From NCBI RefSeq assembly GCF_002160865.1, contig NZ_NFLJ01000012.1, positions 1 to 64,000 of the forward strand: 64,000 bases of DNA, given 5' to 3'. Source of the DNA: Massiliimicrobium timonense. GTDB taxonomy: Bacteria > Bacillota_I > Bacilli_A > Erysipelotrichales > Coprobacillaceae. The notes under the pieces were generated by a model that was not told the DNA's origin, did no database searches, and worked only from the letters and a program-made list of their open reading frames with translations. The position numbers and the translations under genes are program-made. Shown here in pieces: positions 1-8,023 of the stretch (positions within the stretch are counted from its first letter, which is position 1; every line of letters begins with the position of its first letter).

Positions 1-1
1 T

Positions 2-76
2 ACGGATACACATTATGTTTTAGCAACAGATGAAGAATTGAAAGATTTCTTAAAACACCAAAATGATTTGTTCTAA
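2..76 (+). CDS. C-terminal end of an unidentified protein
   Basis: Only the last 24 codons lie in the window. They end in LKHQNDLF and a TAA stop, followed within 10 bases by a good terminator, which supports a real gene end. The visible tail is hydrophilic and contains no recognisable motif, so no function is assigned. The gene starts left of the window. Confidence 0.6.
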   Translation, partial: TDTHYVLATDEELKDFLKHQNDLF

Positions 77-83
77 TATAAAT

Positions 84-112
84 AAATCTCTCATTTTTTG
101 AGAGATTTTATT
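84..112 (+). terminator. Intrinsic terminator of the left-edge gene
   Basis: AAATCTCTC (84-92) pairs perfectly with GAGAGATTT (100-108) around an A/T loop and runs into a T-rich tract. Confidence 0.75.
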
Positions 113-150
113 AATTTAAAAACCCAATCATGCAATGCATCATTGGGTTT
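112..150 (-). terminator. Terminator of the perR-rubrerythrin operon
   Basis: On the minus strand AACCCAAT and ATTGGGTT enclose an inner palindrome (ATGCATTGCAT), followed by five T residues. It lies just behind the rubrerythrin stop. Confidence 0.75.
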
Positions 151-155
151 CAATA

Positions 156-746
156 TTATCCTTTAAAGAAAGTATATGCTTCAAAATGAGCTTGTGGATG
201 ATCACATGCAGGACATCTTTCAGGTGCTTCTTTTCCTTCAAAAATAAATCCACAGTTATTACATTTCCACATCACAATTTCATCTTTTTTGAAAACTGTA
301 CCATTTTCAAGATTTTCTAATAATTTTAAATATCTTGCTTCATGCATTTTTTCAGCAACAGCAATGCTTCTACAAACATTAGCAATTTCAGGGAAACCTT
401 CTTCATCAGCAATTTTTGCAAATTCTGGATACATATCAGTCCATTCTTCATTTTCTCCAGCAGCAGCAGCTTTTAAACATTCAGCAGTTGTTCCAAGCAT
501 GATTGGGAAATCACCTTCAACATGTAAAGCTTCACCTTTTAATTCAGCATTTAATAGTTTCATTAATCTTTTTGCATGTTCTTTTTCTTGATTAGCTGTT
601 TCTTCAAAAATATTAGCAATTTGTACGTATCCTTCTTTTTTAGCGATTGAAGAATAATAAGTGTAACGATTTCTTGCTTGAGATTCTCCAGCAAAAGCAT
701 GTAATAAGTTGTTAGCAGTTTTTGTTCCTTTTAATGTAGGCATCAT
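156..746 (-). CDS. rbr: Rubrerythrin
   Basis: Cytosolic non-haem iron protein of 196 residues that reduces hydrogen peroxide in anaerobes. The N-terminal two thirds is a ferritin-like four-helix bundle with the carboxylate ligands expected of the di-iron site ([12 protein letters not shown] near residue 20, then [14 protein letters not shown]). The C-terminus is a rubredoxin-type iron site with two CxxC knuckles (CNNCGF and CPACDH). Length matches the family. The start has a strong GGAAGGAGG site; two adjacent ATG codons are possible, and the second would give MPTLKG. It is the second gene of an operon, 13 bases behind a PerR-type regulator, which implies peroxide-induced expression from the promoter at 1198-1225. 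Confidence 0.95.
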   Translation of the reverse strand: MMPTLKGTKTANNLLHAFAGESQARNRYTYYSSIAKKEGYVQIANIFEETANQEKEHAKRLMKLLNAELKGEALHVEGDFPIMLGTTAECLKAAAAGENEEWTDMYPEFAKIADEEGFPEIANVCRSIAVAEKMHEARYLKLLENLENGTVFKKDEIVMWKCNNCGFIFEGKEAPERCPACDHPQAHFEAYTFFKG

Positions 747-759
747 GATGCCCTCCTTC

Positions 760-1164
760 CTATGATTTTTGTTTTAAACAATGTAAACATGTTCCATGAA
801 AAAGAATTTGTGCACTCTCAACAACATGTTCAGATTGTTCATTGACCTTATTAATAAGTTCTTCAAGTATTGCTGGTTGACAAACAATATCTTGAATTGA
901 TCCACATTGTTTACAAATCATATGAAAATGTGAATCCATACGTGCATCAAAACGAATCACTCCATCACCAATATCTAAGCGTGTAATTCTATGATGATCG
1001 GCCAGTAAATTCAAATTACGATAAACTGTTCCTAAACTAATGTCTGGAAGTAATTGTTTGACTTTTGTATAAATATCATCAACACAGGGATGGGTACAAT
1101 CATTTTTTAAAACATCATAAATTGTTTCCCTTTGTTTAGAATATCTTAATTTTGTTTCAGACAT
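760..1164 (-). CDS. perR: Fur-family peroxide repressor, PerR type
   Basis: A 134-residue Fur-family DNA-binding metalloregulator: N-terminal winged helix (residues 1-80, [12 protein letters not shown] recognition helix) and C-terminal dimerisation domain. Both structural zinc CxxC pairs are visible (CKQCG and CLHCL), as is the regulatory-metal HFH motif (DSHFHMIC). PerR is favoured over Fur or Zur because the gene sits in an operon with rubrerythrin and is preceded by a Fur-type palindrome overlapping its own -10 region, consistent with autoregulation. The peroxide-sensing assignment is inferred from context; the fold is certain. ATG at 1164 follows a modest ribosome-binding site (TAAGGGGTTGAGCGT). 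Confidence 0.88.
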   Translation of the reverse strand: MSETKLRYSKQRETIYDVLKNDCTHPCVDDIYTKVKQLLPDISLGTVYRNLNLLADHHRITRLDIGDGVIRFDARMDSHFHMICKQCGSIQDIVCQPAILEELINKVNEQSEHVVESAQILFHGTCLHCLKQKS

Positions 1165-1180
1165 ACGCTCAACCCCTTAT

Positions 1181-1225
1181 TAATAATGGTTACTATTATT
1201 ATAGCATACATCTTTATATTGTCAA
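1181..1225 (-). promoter_or_regulatory. perR-rbr promoter with Fur/PerR-type operator
   Basis: Minus strand: -35 TTGACA (1220-1225), 16-bp spacer, -10 TATAAT (1198-1203). Directly on and behind the -10 lies a 21-bp palindrome (1181-1201): TAATAATGGT, centre T, ACTATTATTA, with one mismatched pair. Size and position fit a Fur-family operator for autorepression. The -35 lies about 6 bp upstream of the end of the preceding gene, i.e. inside its 3' coding region. Confidence 0.75.
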
Positions 1226-2131
1226 ATATTGTAAACCTAAACAAATAAAAAATGAACATACACCATGCAATAATCTTGATAAGACATATGATTTAAATGA
1301 ATAAGGAATACCATCTAATATATTATCAACTTGCATTAAAACAGATAATCCCGAAAAAGATAAATAAAAACTGACAAAAGGATAAACTAAAAAATGCTGA
1401 TATTGTAAAAGTTGAATGGAACCAGAACTAAACTCTAAAAATCCTTTGATAATACTTAATAAAAATGGATCATGAATAATGGCTTGAAGACTATAACCAA
1501 CAAATTGAAAGACAAGCATATAACCTAAAATAAAAATAAACGCAGTTAAAGAAGTCGTGATGCTTTTTTTTAATGCCTCAACAAAGCGTATATGAGGATG
1601 AATAATGGGAGTTAAACTTTGTTGAAAAGACATCCATTGATAATCATGGTGATAAAAAAGTGCTTTGAAAATGCTAGGAAGAATATGACTGAAATAAATC
1701 ATCAAAGCGATAGAAAAAGGAAGTTTTAAAGAAACAAAGATAAAACTTAATGATGAAAAAGAGGCAATGGAAAGAAGATGCTGAAGTTGAGAAATATTGA
1801 TATATCCTAGTTCATAAGATTCCTTTAACATTTTCGCGTTGGTTGGATAACCACAAAAAAATGACATAAAATATAAAGAGGACATATGAGGTGTTAGATG
1901 AAAGAGGGGAGAAAAGAGAAATTGGATAAAATAACTGATGAGTTGAAAGATTCCTAAGGATAAACATAAAGAAATGAGAATCATAAAGGGTAATAAAGAA
2001 GGTAATAAATTGGTGAGGACTATTTGAATGACTTGAGAAGATATTTTAACAATTTGAAACATATTAAAAAAAGAAAAAAGAGTTGTAAAAAGAACAAGGC
2101 AAAGTGTAAAATAATAATTAGCTTTTTTCAT
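1214..2131 (-). CDS. YlbJ-like nucleoside-recognition/gate-domain membrane protein
   Basis: A 305-residue polytopic membrane protein with about eight hydrophobic segments throughout. The SFFCGYPTNAKML motif near residue 90-100 corresponds to the GYP-x-GAK signature of the YlbJ/SpoIIM-neighbour 'nucleoside recognition' (Gate) family, which includes the sporulation protein YlbJ. It is a little shorter than YlbJ (about 400 residues), so a specific sporulation role is not certain. An AAGGAG site precedes ATG at 2131. It is divergent from hflX with only 31 bases between the start codons, so the promoters of both genes must overlap. Transport substrate is unknown. Confidence 0.6.
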   Translation of the reverse strand: MKKANYYFTLCLVLFTTLFSFFNMFQIVKISSQVIQIVLTNLLPSLLPFMILISLCLSLGIFQLISYFIQFLFSPLFHLTPHMSSLYFMSFFCGYPTNAKMLKESYELGYINISQLQHLLSIASFSSLSFIFVSLKLPFSIALMIYFSHILPSIFKALFYHHDYQWMSFQQSLTPIIHPHIRFVEALKKSITTSLTAFIFILGYMLVFQFVGYSLQAIIHDPFLLSIIKGFLEFSSGSIQLLQYQHFLVYPFVSFYLSFSGLSVLMQVDNILDGIPYSFKSYVLSRLLHGVCSFFICLGLQYLTI

Positions 2132-2162
2132 AAAGACTCCTTATTGAAAGTGGTGAATACAT

Positions 2163-3383
2163 ATGAAAGGAATATTAGTCGGTGTCAAATATCCTCAAAT
2201 GACTTATGATTTTGAGGTTTCTATGCAGGAATTAGAACAGTTAGCTTTTGCTTGTGATATAGAAGTGAAGACAGTTGTTATTCAAAATTTAGAAGTGATT
2301 TCTCCTAAATATTATATTGGAAAAGGAAAAGTCATGGACATTGGGGAACTTTTAGAAACGGATGATATTGTTATCTTCAATGAAGAATTAACACCTTTAC
2401 AAATGAAAAATCTAACAGATATCTGGCAGGTTGAAGTGACGGATCGCAGTGATTTGATATTACGTATATTTGCTTTAAGAGCTAAAACAAAAGAAGCCAA
2501 GTTACAGGTAGAAATGGCAAGACTGGAATATACTTTACCAAGACTGGCAGGAATGAAACAGAACCTTTATTCACAACAGGGAGGAATGGGATTTCGTGGT
2601 GCTGGGGAAAAGCAGATTGAATTGGATCGTCGCCGTATTCACCGTCAATTGACACAAGCCAAAAAAGAATTGGAAGCTATTGAAAAACAACGTCAAACAC
2701 AAAGACAGTTAAGAAAACATCATCAAGAAAAGGTTGTTTGCCTTGTTGGTTATACTAATAGTGGAAAATCGTCTTTATTAAATCATTTTACAAAGAAAAA
2801 AGTAGACGCTAAGGATATGCTTTTTGCTTCGCTTCAAACAGCATCAAGACGAATTTATTTTAAAAAACATCATTTGATTATGAATGATACAGTAGGTTTT
2901 ATACATCAATTGCCTCATTCTTTTGTACAGGCCTTTCGTTCTACATTAGAAGAAGTCAAAGAAGCAGATTTACTTTTACATATCATTGATGTTTCTTCAC
3001 CATATTATCATAATCAAATAGAAACAACCTTATCTGTATTAAAAGATATTGGTGCTCATCATATTCCTATGATTTATGTGTATAATAAAATAGATTTGCT
3101 TCCTCAATTACCCATCTTTGAACAAGAAAACAGTATCGGAATATCAGTCAAAGAAAACTTATATTTCAACGAATTAGAAGATATGATTATTCATACTCTC
3201 TTTAAAGATTATGAATTAATACATGTATATATTCCCTATGAACAAGGAGATATTTTTAGTAATATTGAATATCAATATGAGATTGTTCAATTAGAATATT
3301 TAGACAACGGCATTGATGTGAGTTTCTATGTGAATCAGGCTCATAAATCACGTTATCTTCCTTTTATAAAAACTGACGGTTAA
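2163..3383 (+). CDS. hflX: Ribosome-associated GTPase HflX
   Basis: Cytosolic GTPase of 406 residues that splits or rescues stalled 70S ribosomes under stress. Order of domains: N-terminal HflX domain (residues 1-180) with the glycine-rich GGMGFRGAGEKQIE loop and the preceding helical linker; G domain with P-loop GYTNSGKSSL near residue 196, switch I TASRR, DTVGFI (G3) and NKID (G4); short C-terminal domain. All motifs are intact and length is typical of Bacillota. The ribosome-binding site is modest (AAGTGGTG). Its stop codon lies inside the terminator stem shared with the convergent arylsulfotransferase-like gene. Confidence 0.95.
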   Translation: MKGILVGVKYPQMTYDFEVSMQELEQLAFACDIEVKTVVIQNLEVISPKYYIGKGKVMDIGELLETDDIVIFNEELTPLQMKNLTDIWQVEVTDRSDLILRIFALRAKTKEAKLQVEMARLEYTLPRLAGMKQNLYSQQGGMGFRGAGEKQIELDRRRIHRQLTQAKKELEAIEKQRQTQRQLRKHHQEKVVCLVGYTNSGKSSLLNHFTKKKVDAKDMLFASLQTASRRIYFKKHHLIMNDTVGFIHQLPHSFVQAFRSTLEEVKEADLLLHIIDVSSPYYHNQIETTLSVLKDIGAHHIPMIYVYNKIDLLPQLPIFEQENSIGISVKENLYFNELEDMIIHTLFKDYELIHVYIPYEQGDIFSNIEYQYEIVQLEYLDNGIDVSFYVNQAHKSRYLPFIKTDG

Positions 3384-3395
3384 TCCGTCAGTTTT
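3369..3395. terminator. Bidirectional terminator between hflX and the arylsulfotransferase-like gene
   Basis: AACTGACGG (3371-3379) and CCGTCAGTT (3385-3393) form a 9-bp stem flanked by A and T tracts on both sides. The hairpin contains the stop codons of both convergent genes. Confidence 0.85.
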
Positions 3396-4989
3396 CATCT
3401 TGAAACCAGAAATGATTATAAGTATATTTAAAGACACGGTACCACCAAGTATCACCTGTTCCTTTGATTGTTTGTATGATATTGTTTTGATCGTCTAATT
3501 CCACTGTTTCAAAAGCACTGCCACTATCAATAATTTTATGATTTTCATGTTCCTGTACAGAACTCACATAACCAGAATAAGTGACAGGAATACTTTCAAC
3601 TAATTCAAATGTTCTTTCATTTTCATCAATGAGATATTTATAGTAGTATGATTGTTTACCTTTATTCCCTTCTCCTGTATCATAATAATAAGGATCATTT
3701 TTATAGTCATAATCACGTGTCGTAGAAATCGTGTTATTATTGTTGTAGAAGTACAAATAATATTGTCCATCAGCAAGTTTGTCATCTTGTTGATAAGTCA
3801 CACAATGTTGACCCGCATTTAAAGAAAAATCACCGATTTGTGTTAAAAGGAATTCATCATAGCCACTTTCCTGCCAAAAAAGAGGAGAACCAATCATATA
3901 GTCTATAGTGGGAGAATCATAAATAGAATTGATTTTAATGATTGTTGATGTTTCTCTTGAACTGATGATTAAACTGTCTTTATCGACCAGCTGCAGGGCA
4001 TTAATATGCATCCAGTCCAGAGCTTTATCTTGTGATGAATCTAAATTCTGACGATAGTTGATAAAGAGTTCTTCAAGATCAATAACTTTTTTGATTTCAT
4101 GTGTTTCTTTATCAATACTGATGATTTTATCTTCTTCAGTATCTGTATTGCTTTGTGTTGCTAGAACAAGAAAATCATTGTTTGAACCATTAATATAATC
4201 ATGATGTAAACGATAATGCCCTGTATCATAGAACTGTGTGATTTGTCCCAGTCTGTTCATTCCAGCTAAAAGTGAAGATGAAACACTATAATACATTGCA
4301 TCATCATCAAAGAGTAAACGATGAGCACGATAGGAAATGATAGGAATTTCACTTCGAATGACACCATTATTATCATATAAGAAAATATAATCAATATCAT
4401 CATCGTTTTCACTTGTGTCATTACCCAGTATTGTATAAAGACCATTGCTGAGTTGTTGTGTACTGTTTCCTTTTTCAATGGAAACATAGGCATTTTCATG
4501 ACCACTTAATAATGCAGGAGCATCATAAGTCCATTGATAACTGGTAATAATGTCACCATCTTGATTTGTAGCAGTGAGCGTTAATGTGTTTTTTCGATTT
4601 GGAACAATACCGATTAATTGATATTCATGTTCAGTTGTATAATCACCGTACAGTTTACGGGAAAAATCTTCTAATCCATCTACATGAACTTGATAGGAAA
4701 TAACGGCTGGTTCTTTTGTATAAAAATAAACATATAGACTGGTTGTATTTGTTTGGAAAGGATTTTCTAATATTAAAGGATCATCGAGTGTATAATTCTT
4801 ATTTTTCATCACATTAATATTGTCTTTGATTTGATTTTGATAGGTTGGGGTATAGACTTCTTGAATATGTGATAATAATTCACTGGAGTGTGTTTGTACA
4901 TTATCTAATTTTTGATAAATAAAAAAGGATGTGATAAGAATACAAATAAGAATTATTGTACATATAATGAGTTTTTTTCTATTCATCAT
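3388..4989 (-). CDS. Membrane-anchored arylsulfate sulfotransferase (AssT) family protein
   Basis: Predicted surface enzyme of 533 residues: a signal-anchor helix (residues 7-25) followed by a large outward-facing domain. AssT enzymes move sulfate from one phenol to another through a sulfo-histidine on a six-bladed propeller. Residues that appear to match the family's catalytic set are H262/H263 (LHHD), H328 in DWMHINAL, R345 in SSRETS and H395 in AGQHCV; this mapping is by eye. The N-terminal 70-160 segment looks like the family's beta-sandwich domain. Two adjacent ATG codons start the gene behind AAGGAGAG, which lies inside the upstream 29-codon gene. Substrate unknown; phenolic sulfates of gut origin are plausible. 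Confidence 0.75.
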   Translation of the reverse strand: MMNRKKLIICTIILICILITSFFIYQKLDNVQTHSSELLSHIQEVYTPTYQNQIKDNINVMKNKNYTLDDPLILENPFQTNTTSLYVYFYTKEPAVISYQVHVDGLEDFSRKLYGDYTTEHEYQLIGIVPNRKNTLTLTATNQDGDIITSYQWTYDAPALLSGHENAYVSIEKGNSTQQLSNGLYTILGNDTSENDDDIDYIFLYDNNGVIRSEIPIISYRAHRLLFDDDAMYYSVSSSLLAGMNRLGQITQFYDTGHYRLHHDYINGSNNDFLVLATQSNTDTEEDKIISIDKETHEIKKVIDLEELFINYRQNLDSSQDKALDWMHINALQLVDKDSLIISSRETSTIIKINSIYDSPTIDYMIGSPLFWQESGYDEFLLTQIGDFSLNAGQHCVTYQQDDKLADGQYYLYFYNNNNTISTTRDYDYKNDPYYYDTGEGNKGKQSYYYKYLIDENERTFELVESIPVTYSGYVSSVQEHENHKIIDSGSAFETVELDDQNNIIQTIKGTGDTWWYRVFKYTYNHFWFQDEN

Positions 4990-5068
4990 ATTCTCTCCTT
5001 ACAATAAAGAAAATGATGTATCCTAATAAGAAAATAAATATAAAAATAAGTGGTATTATCTTTTTCAT
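4979..5068 (-). CDS. 29-residue single-span membrane peptide upstream of the AssT-like gene
   Basis: A short reading frame starts at ATG 5068 after an unusually strong AGGAGGAG site and encodes MKK, then about 20 strongly hydrophobic residues (IIPLIFIFIFLLGYIIFFIV) and the charged tail RREYDE. It ends 11 bases inside the next gene, whose ribosome-binding site lies within it, so translational coupling is likely. The composition fits a small membrane protein with a positive-inside tail. Function unknown: it could be a partner or chaperone of the AssT-like protein, or a leader peptide. Confidence 0.6.
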   Translation of the reverse strand: MKKIIPLIFIFIFLLGYIIFFIVRREYDE

Positions 5069-5143
5069 AGTATCTCCTCCTTATTAAAAGTATAAGGATA
5101 TAATAACGAAAAAGATTGTGATAAAATATGGAAATTGTGGAGA

Positions 5144-5178
5144 ATAAAAAAATCCAAGTTTTATGATTGAACTTGGAT
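5144..5178 (-). terminator. Terminator of the EIIB-like gene
   Basis: ATCCAAGTT and AACTTGGAT form a 9-bp stem (5152-5178) with six T residues following on the minus strand. The stem overlaps the last codons and the stop. Confidence 0.8.
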
Positions 5179-5802
5179 ATTTTTTTGAATTGTTTGAATA
5201 ATAGCACGATAATTCTTTGTCGCAAAGAGTGTAGCATCAATACGATAAACAGGAATCTGATGTTTTGTGAATGCTAAAATATCAGGCTCTAAATGAGCAA
5301 TTTGGGGAGCCAGATATAAAGCATCATAATCTTGGTAATGTTTATAGAGTTGATCTAAAGATAAGGATACAAGCTGAAAATGAATGTTTTCTAATTCACA
5401 GACTTGTTGCATTTCTTCGATAAAAACAGATGTTGATAATCCACCCGTACAACATAATGCAATTTTCCATTCTTTTTGCTGAGTATATTGAACCATCGTC
5501 TGATAAAATTCTTTAAATAAATGGGTACATTGGGCTAAATCTGTCATTGTAAAATGTAAGTAAAAAATGAGTTTATCATCACTTAAACGTGAAATTTCTT
5601 CTTCTATAATGTGATTATACCAGATTGTGATTTTCCCTTTGACTTTTACAGATTCAAAACAAATAATTTGATGTTTTTCATTGTCCGTTTCAACAAAACA
5701 GTGAATATAGTCTTTTTGATATTGTTTTTGATATGAGAGAATCCATCGAAAGAAAAGTTGATTATAAACAGAAAGATAGAATTCATTGAACATGCTAATC
5801 AC
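5161..5802 (-). CDS. Protein with unknown N-terminal domain and PTS EIIB (lactose/cellobiose)-like C-terminal domain
   Basis: Residues 112-205 read like a lactose/cellobiose PTS EIIB domain: beta strand then CCTGGLSTS, matching the phosphorylatable loop C-x-x-G-M-S-T-S with Cys118 in the phospho-cysteine place, followed by the FQLVSLSL strand and DALYLAPQIAHL, equivalent to the family's LGPQV loop. Residues 1-110 are a predicted soluble alpha/beta segment I do not recognise. Free EIIB proteins are about 105 residues, so this is about twice the usual size. No EIIA or EIIC gene is in the window. It may be a sensor or orphan phosphocarrier rather than a transporter subunit. Confidence 0.6.
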   Translation of the reverse strand: MISMFNEFYLSVYNQLFFRWILSYQKQYQKDYIHCFVETDNEKHQIICFESVKVKGKITIWYNHIIEEEISRLSDDKLIFYLHFTMTDLAQCTHLFKEFYQTMVQYTQQKEWKIALCCTGGLSTSVFIEEMQQVCELENIHFQLVSLSLDQLYKHYQDYDALYLAPQIAHLEPDILAFTKHQIPVYRIDATLFATKNYRAIIQTIQKNIQVQS

Positions 5803-5929
5803 CTACTGCTTTTATCATATACTATTTTGATGAAGATGGCTAGTTTTTACCGAAATTGAAAAGAAACGTTGTAAACAAACAGAACAACTTTGAAAAGTGA
5901 CATAAATTATAGAGAAAGGAGGGTGCTAT

Positions 5930-6298
5930 ATGGAATGTAGTCGAGTATATAATATTGCTCAAGTGGATACAGGTTGTCATATTAGTGTGAGTAATGGTGT
6001 AGAAACAGCTATTAAAAAACCACTTCAAATTACCAAAACAGTGGATAAAGAAAAGGCGTGTACAGGAGAAATTTTAACGTATACTATTTTTATTCAAAAC
6101 ACATCATTAGTGGAAGAAACACAAGTGGTCTTTAGTGATGAACTAGATGAAAATGTTGTTTATGTCAATGAGTCATTTACTGTCAATGGACAAGCACAAA
6201 CACCAGCACTTGACAATCGTACACTTTATTATGTGATTTCAACTATTGAACCAATGTCCAGTGTTGAAATTATTTTCCAAGTGCGTATTATTGAATAG
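5930..6298 (+). CDS. Small single-domain DUF11-type protein
   Basis: A 122-residue protein with one DUF11-like beta-sandwich (residues 33-120): ITKTVDKEKACTGEILTYTI, then a predicted FSDELDENVVYVNESFTVNG strand pair and closing strands, as in repeats of bacterial surface proteins. There is no signal peptide, transmembrane segment or sorting signal, so a single cytosolic or non-classically located domain is unusual. The first 30 residues carry two cysteines (MECSRVYNIAQVDTGC). The start is supported by AAAGGAGGG seven bases before ATG. Function unknown; related small proteins in spore-formers might sit on the spore surface, which is speculation here. Confidence 0.6.
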   Translation: MECSRVYNIAQVDTGCHISVSNGVETAIKKPLQITKTVDKEKACTGEILTYTIFIQNTSLVEETQVVFSDELDENVVYVNESFTVNGQAQTPALDNRTLYYVISTIEPMSSVEIIFQVRIIE

Positions 6299-6318
6299 AG
6301 GCTTAAGCCTCTATTTTA
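6294..6318 (+). terminator. Terminator after the DUF11-type gene
   Basis: Perfect 22-base palindrome (6294-6315, AATAGAGGCTT and complement) ending in four T residues; it includes the stop codon. Confidence 0.85.
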
Positions 6319-6415
6319 CATAGAAATTATTTTGAATAGAGATTTTTTTAAAATAAAGATGGGTTTAGTTTATAAAAAAATATAATTATGATAGAATGTA
6401 ATGGGGTGATGATAT

Positions 6416-7177
6416 ATGGAAAAAAGAATATTTGTTATATCAGATCTTCATGGACAATTTGTATTACTTCAATTGTTGTTGGAACGTATTGGTTTTACAG
6501 AAAATGATGAACTTTATATATTAGGGGATATTATGGATCGTGGACCTAATAGTATTGATATTTATTATTTTGTGAAGGCTATGGATAATATTCATATGAT
6601 TAAAGGAAATCATGAAATCATGATGCGTCAATCTATGTTGGCAGCTTTGAAATATAATGATTTAGATTCTGAACGTTCTAATCCTTATCGTTTATGGAAG
6701 CAAAATGGGGGACATAAAACAGTTGATAGTATTCGAGAATATTTACAAAAAGATTACATTCCCTATGAAGAATATTTTGATTTAAAACGTATGTTTATTA
6801 AAGAATTGATTTCGTTTATTGATTCATTACCAAGTTATTATGAATTAGATTTGAATGGAAAACATTATGTTTTAGTACATGCAGGTGTTGATCCGGAAAT
6901 TCCTTTAGAAGAAAATGATGAAGAAATTTTAGCTTGGATTCGTGAATACTTCTATTTGAATGAAGCTAATCCGGATTATACGTATATCTTTGGGCATACA
7001 CCTTGTTGTTTTATTAATGAAGATCATTCTTTTAATATTTGGTATGATCCAGATTATCATAATAAGATTGCAATAGATGGTGGCTTAGCTGTTGGTAATA
7101 AAGGACAATTAAATTGTTTATGTCTGACAACTGGAGAAGTCACAGTCTTAAAATATGATGAGGGGCAACCTCAATGA
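6416..7177 (+). CDS. PPP-family metallophosphatase (serine/threonine phosphatase or Ap4A hydrolase type)
   Basis: A 253-residue cytosolic phosphoesterase of the PPP superfamily. The full metal-binding set is present: SDLHGQ (residue 8 on), GDIMDRGPNS, KGNHE, then HAGVD and FGHTP. Such proteins dephosphorylate Ser/Thr phosphoproteins or split diadenosine tetraphosphate; the sequence alone does not decide. Its stop overlaps the start of the next gene (ATGA), so it is translationally coupled to an RpiR-type regulator. A GGGGTGATG site precedes the ATG. Confidence 0.85.
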   Translation: MEKRIFVISDLHGQFVLLQLLLERIGFTENDELYILGDIMDRGPNSIDIYYFVKAMDNIHMIKGNHEIMMRQSMLAALKYNDLDSERSNPYRLWKQNGGHKTVDSIREYLQKDYIPYEEYFDLKRMFIKELISFIDSLPSYYELDLNGKHYVLVHAGVDPEIPLEENDEEILAWIREYFYLNEANPDYTYIFGHTPCCFINEDHSFNIWYDPDYHNKIAIDGGLAVGNKGQLNCLCLTTGEVTVLKYDEGQPQ

Positions 7178-8007
7178 GAAGTGCTTTCTATAATCTCATC
7201 AATTTCATTAATATGACCAGTATTCATGATGTGTACTGGGGTGCTGCCAAAACGATTTTAAAGAATATTTATAAGATACCTGATAGTAGTATTACAGATG
7301 TCGCCAAAATGTGCTATGTTTCTACCGCAACGATTTCCAGACTTTGTCGTAAACTCAGTTATGAATCATTTACTGATTTTAAAAAAGATGTCACAATGAA
7401 TTTGCATTTTTTTAATCAAGATGCGAAAAGATTACTGTTTGATCATCAGTTACCTGCACCTGAAACAATTGATGAAGGTAAGGATATTTTTAAAAATCAT
7501 TTTCAAAACGTGATTCATAATTTACAGGATACTTATGATAATCTACGTTATGAGGATTTAATCTATATTGTTGATAAAATTCATGAAGCGAAACATATCT
7601 GTTTTGCAGGTAATTTCTTTACCCAGTCTGTATCTATGCAATTACAGATTGAACTTTCCTATTTAGGAAAAGACTGTGTTGCTATGTATCCTTTAGAACA
7701 ACAAAAAAATATCTATAAAACATTAAAAGACTATGATTTGATTATTGTTTCATCTATTGCTGGGGGATTCTTTAAAGATCATATTGAAACAATGCGAGAA
7801 TTGGTGAAAACAGAAGCTTATATTATTGCGATTACACAATTAGATGAGTTTCCATATAGTGATAAGGTAGATATGATATTGAAAGTGGGTAATGATCATC
7901 ATTCATTGATTGGAAAGTTTTCTGTAACATATATTTTTGAAGTTTTAGAAGCGTTATATCATTTAAAATATGGAATGAAAAATAATGAGAAAAGCAACGA
8001 TGATTAA
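7174..8007 (+). CDS. MurR/RpiR-family transcriptional regulator
   Basis: A 277-residue regulator with an N-terminal HTH_6 domain (residues 1-75, SITDVAKMCYVSTATISRLC) and a C-terminal SIS sugar-phosphate binding domain (residues 110-250, ICFAGNFFTQSVS and LIIVSSIAGGFF). Members sense phosphosugars and usually control nearby sugar genes; none is adjacent here except the coupled phosphatase, so the regulon is unknown. The HTH residues look intact, but the SIS domain lacks the common S-x-S-G pattern (SSIAGG instead), so ligand specificity is unclear. Confidence 0.85.
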   Translation: MRSAFYNLINFINMTSIHDVYWGAAKTILKNIYKIPDSSITDVAKMCYVSTATISRLCRKLSYESFTDFKKDVTMNLHFFNQDAKRLLFDHQLPAPETIDEGKDIFKNHFQNVIHNLQDTYDNLRYEDLIYIVDKIHEAKHICFAGNFFTQSVSMQLQIELSYLGKDCVAMYPLEQQKNIYKTLKDYDLIIVSSIAGGFFKDHIETMRELVKTEAYIIAITQLDEFPYSDKVDMILKVGNDHHSLIGKFSVTYIFEVLEALYHLKYGMKNNEKSNDD

Positions 8008-8023
8008 ACATCGTTGCTTTTTG
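7991..8023. terminator. Bidirectional terminator between RpiR and metallophosphoesterase genes
   Basis: AAAGCAACGATG (7991-8002) pairs with CATCGTTGCTTT (8009-8020), 12 bp, six-base loop, with T residues on the plus side. It contains both stop codons of the convergent genes. Confidence 0.9.
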
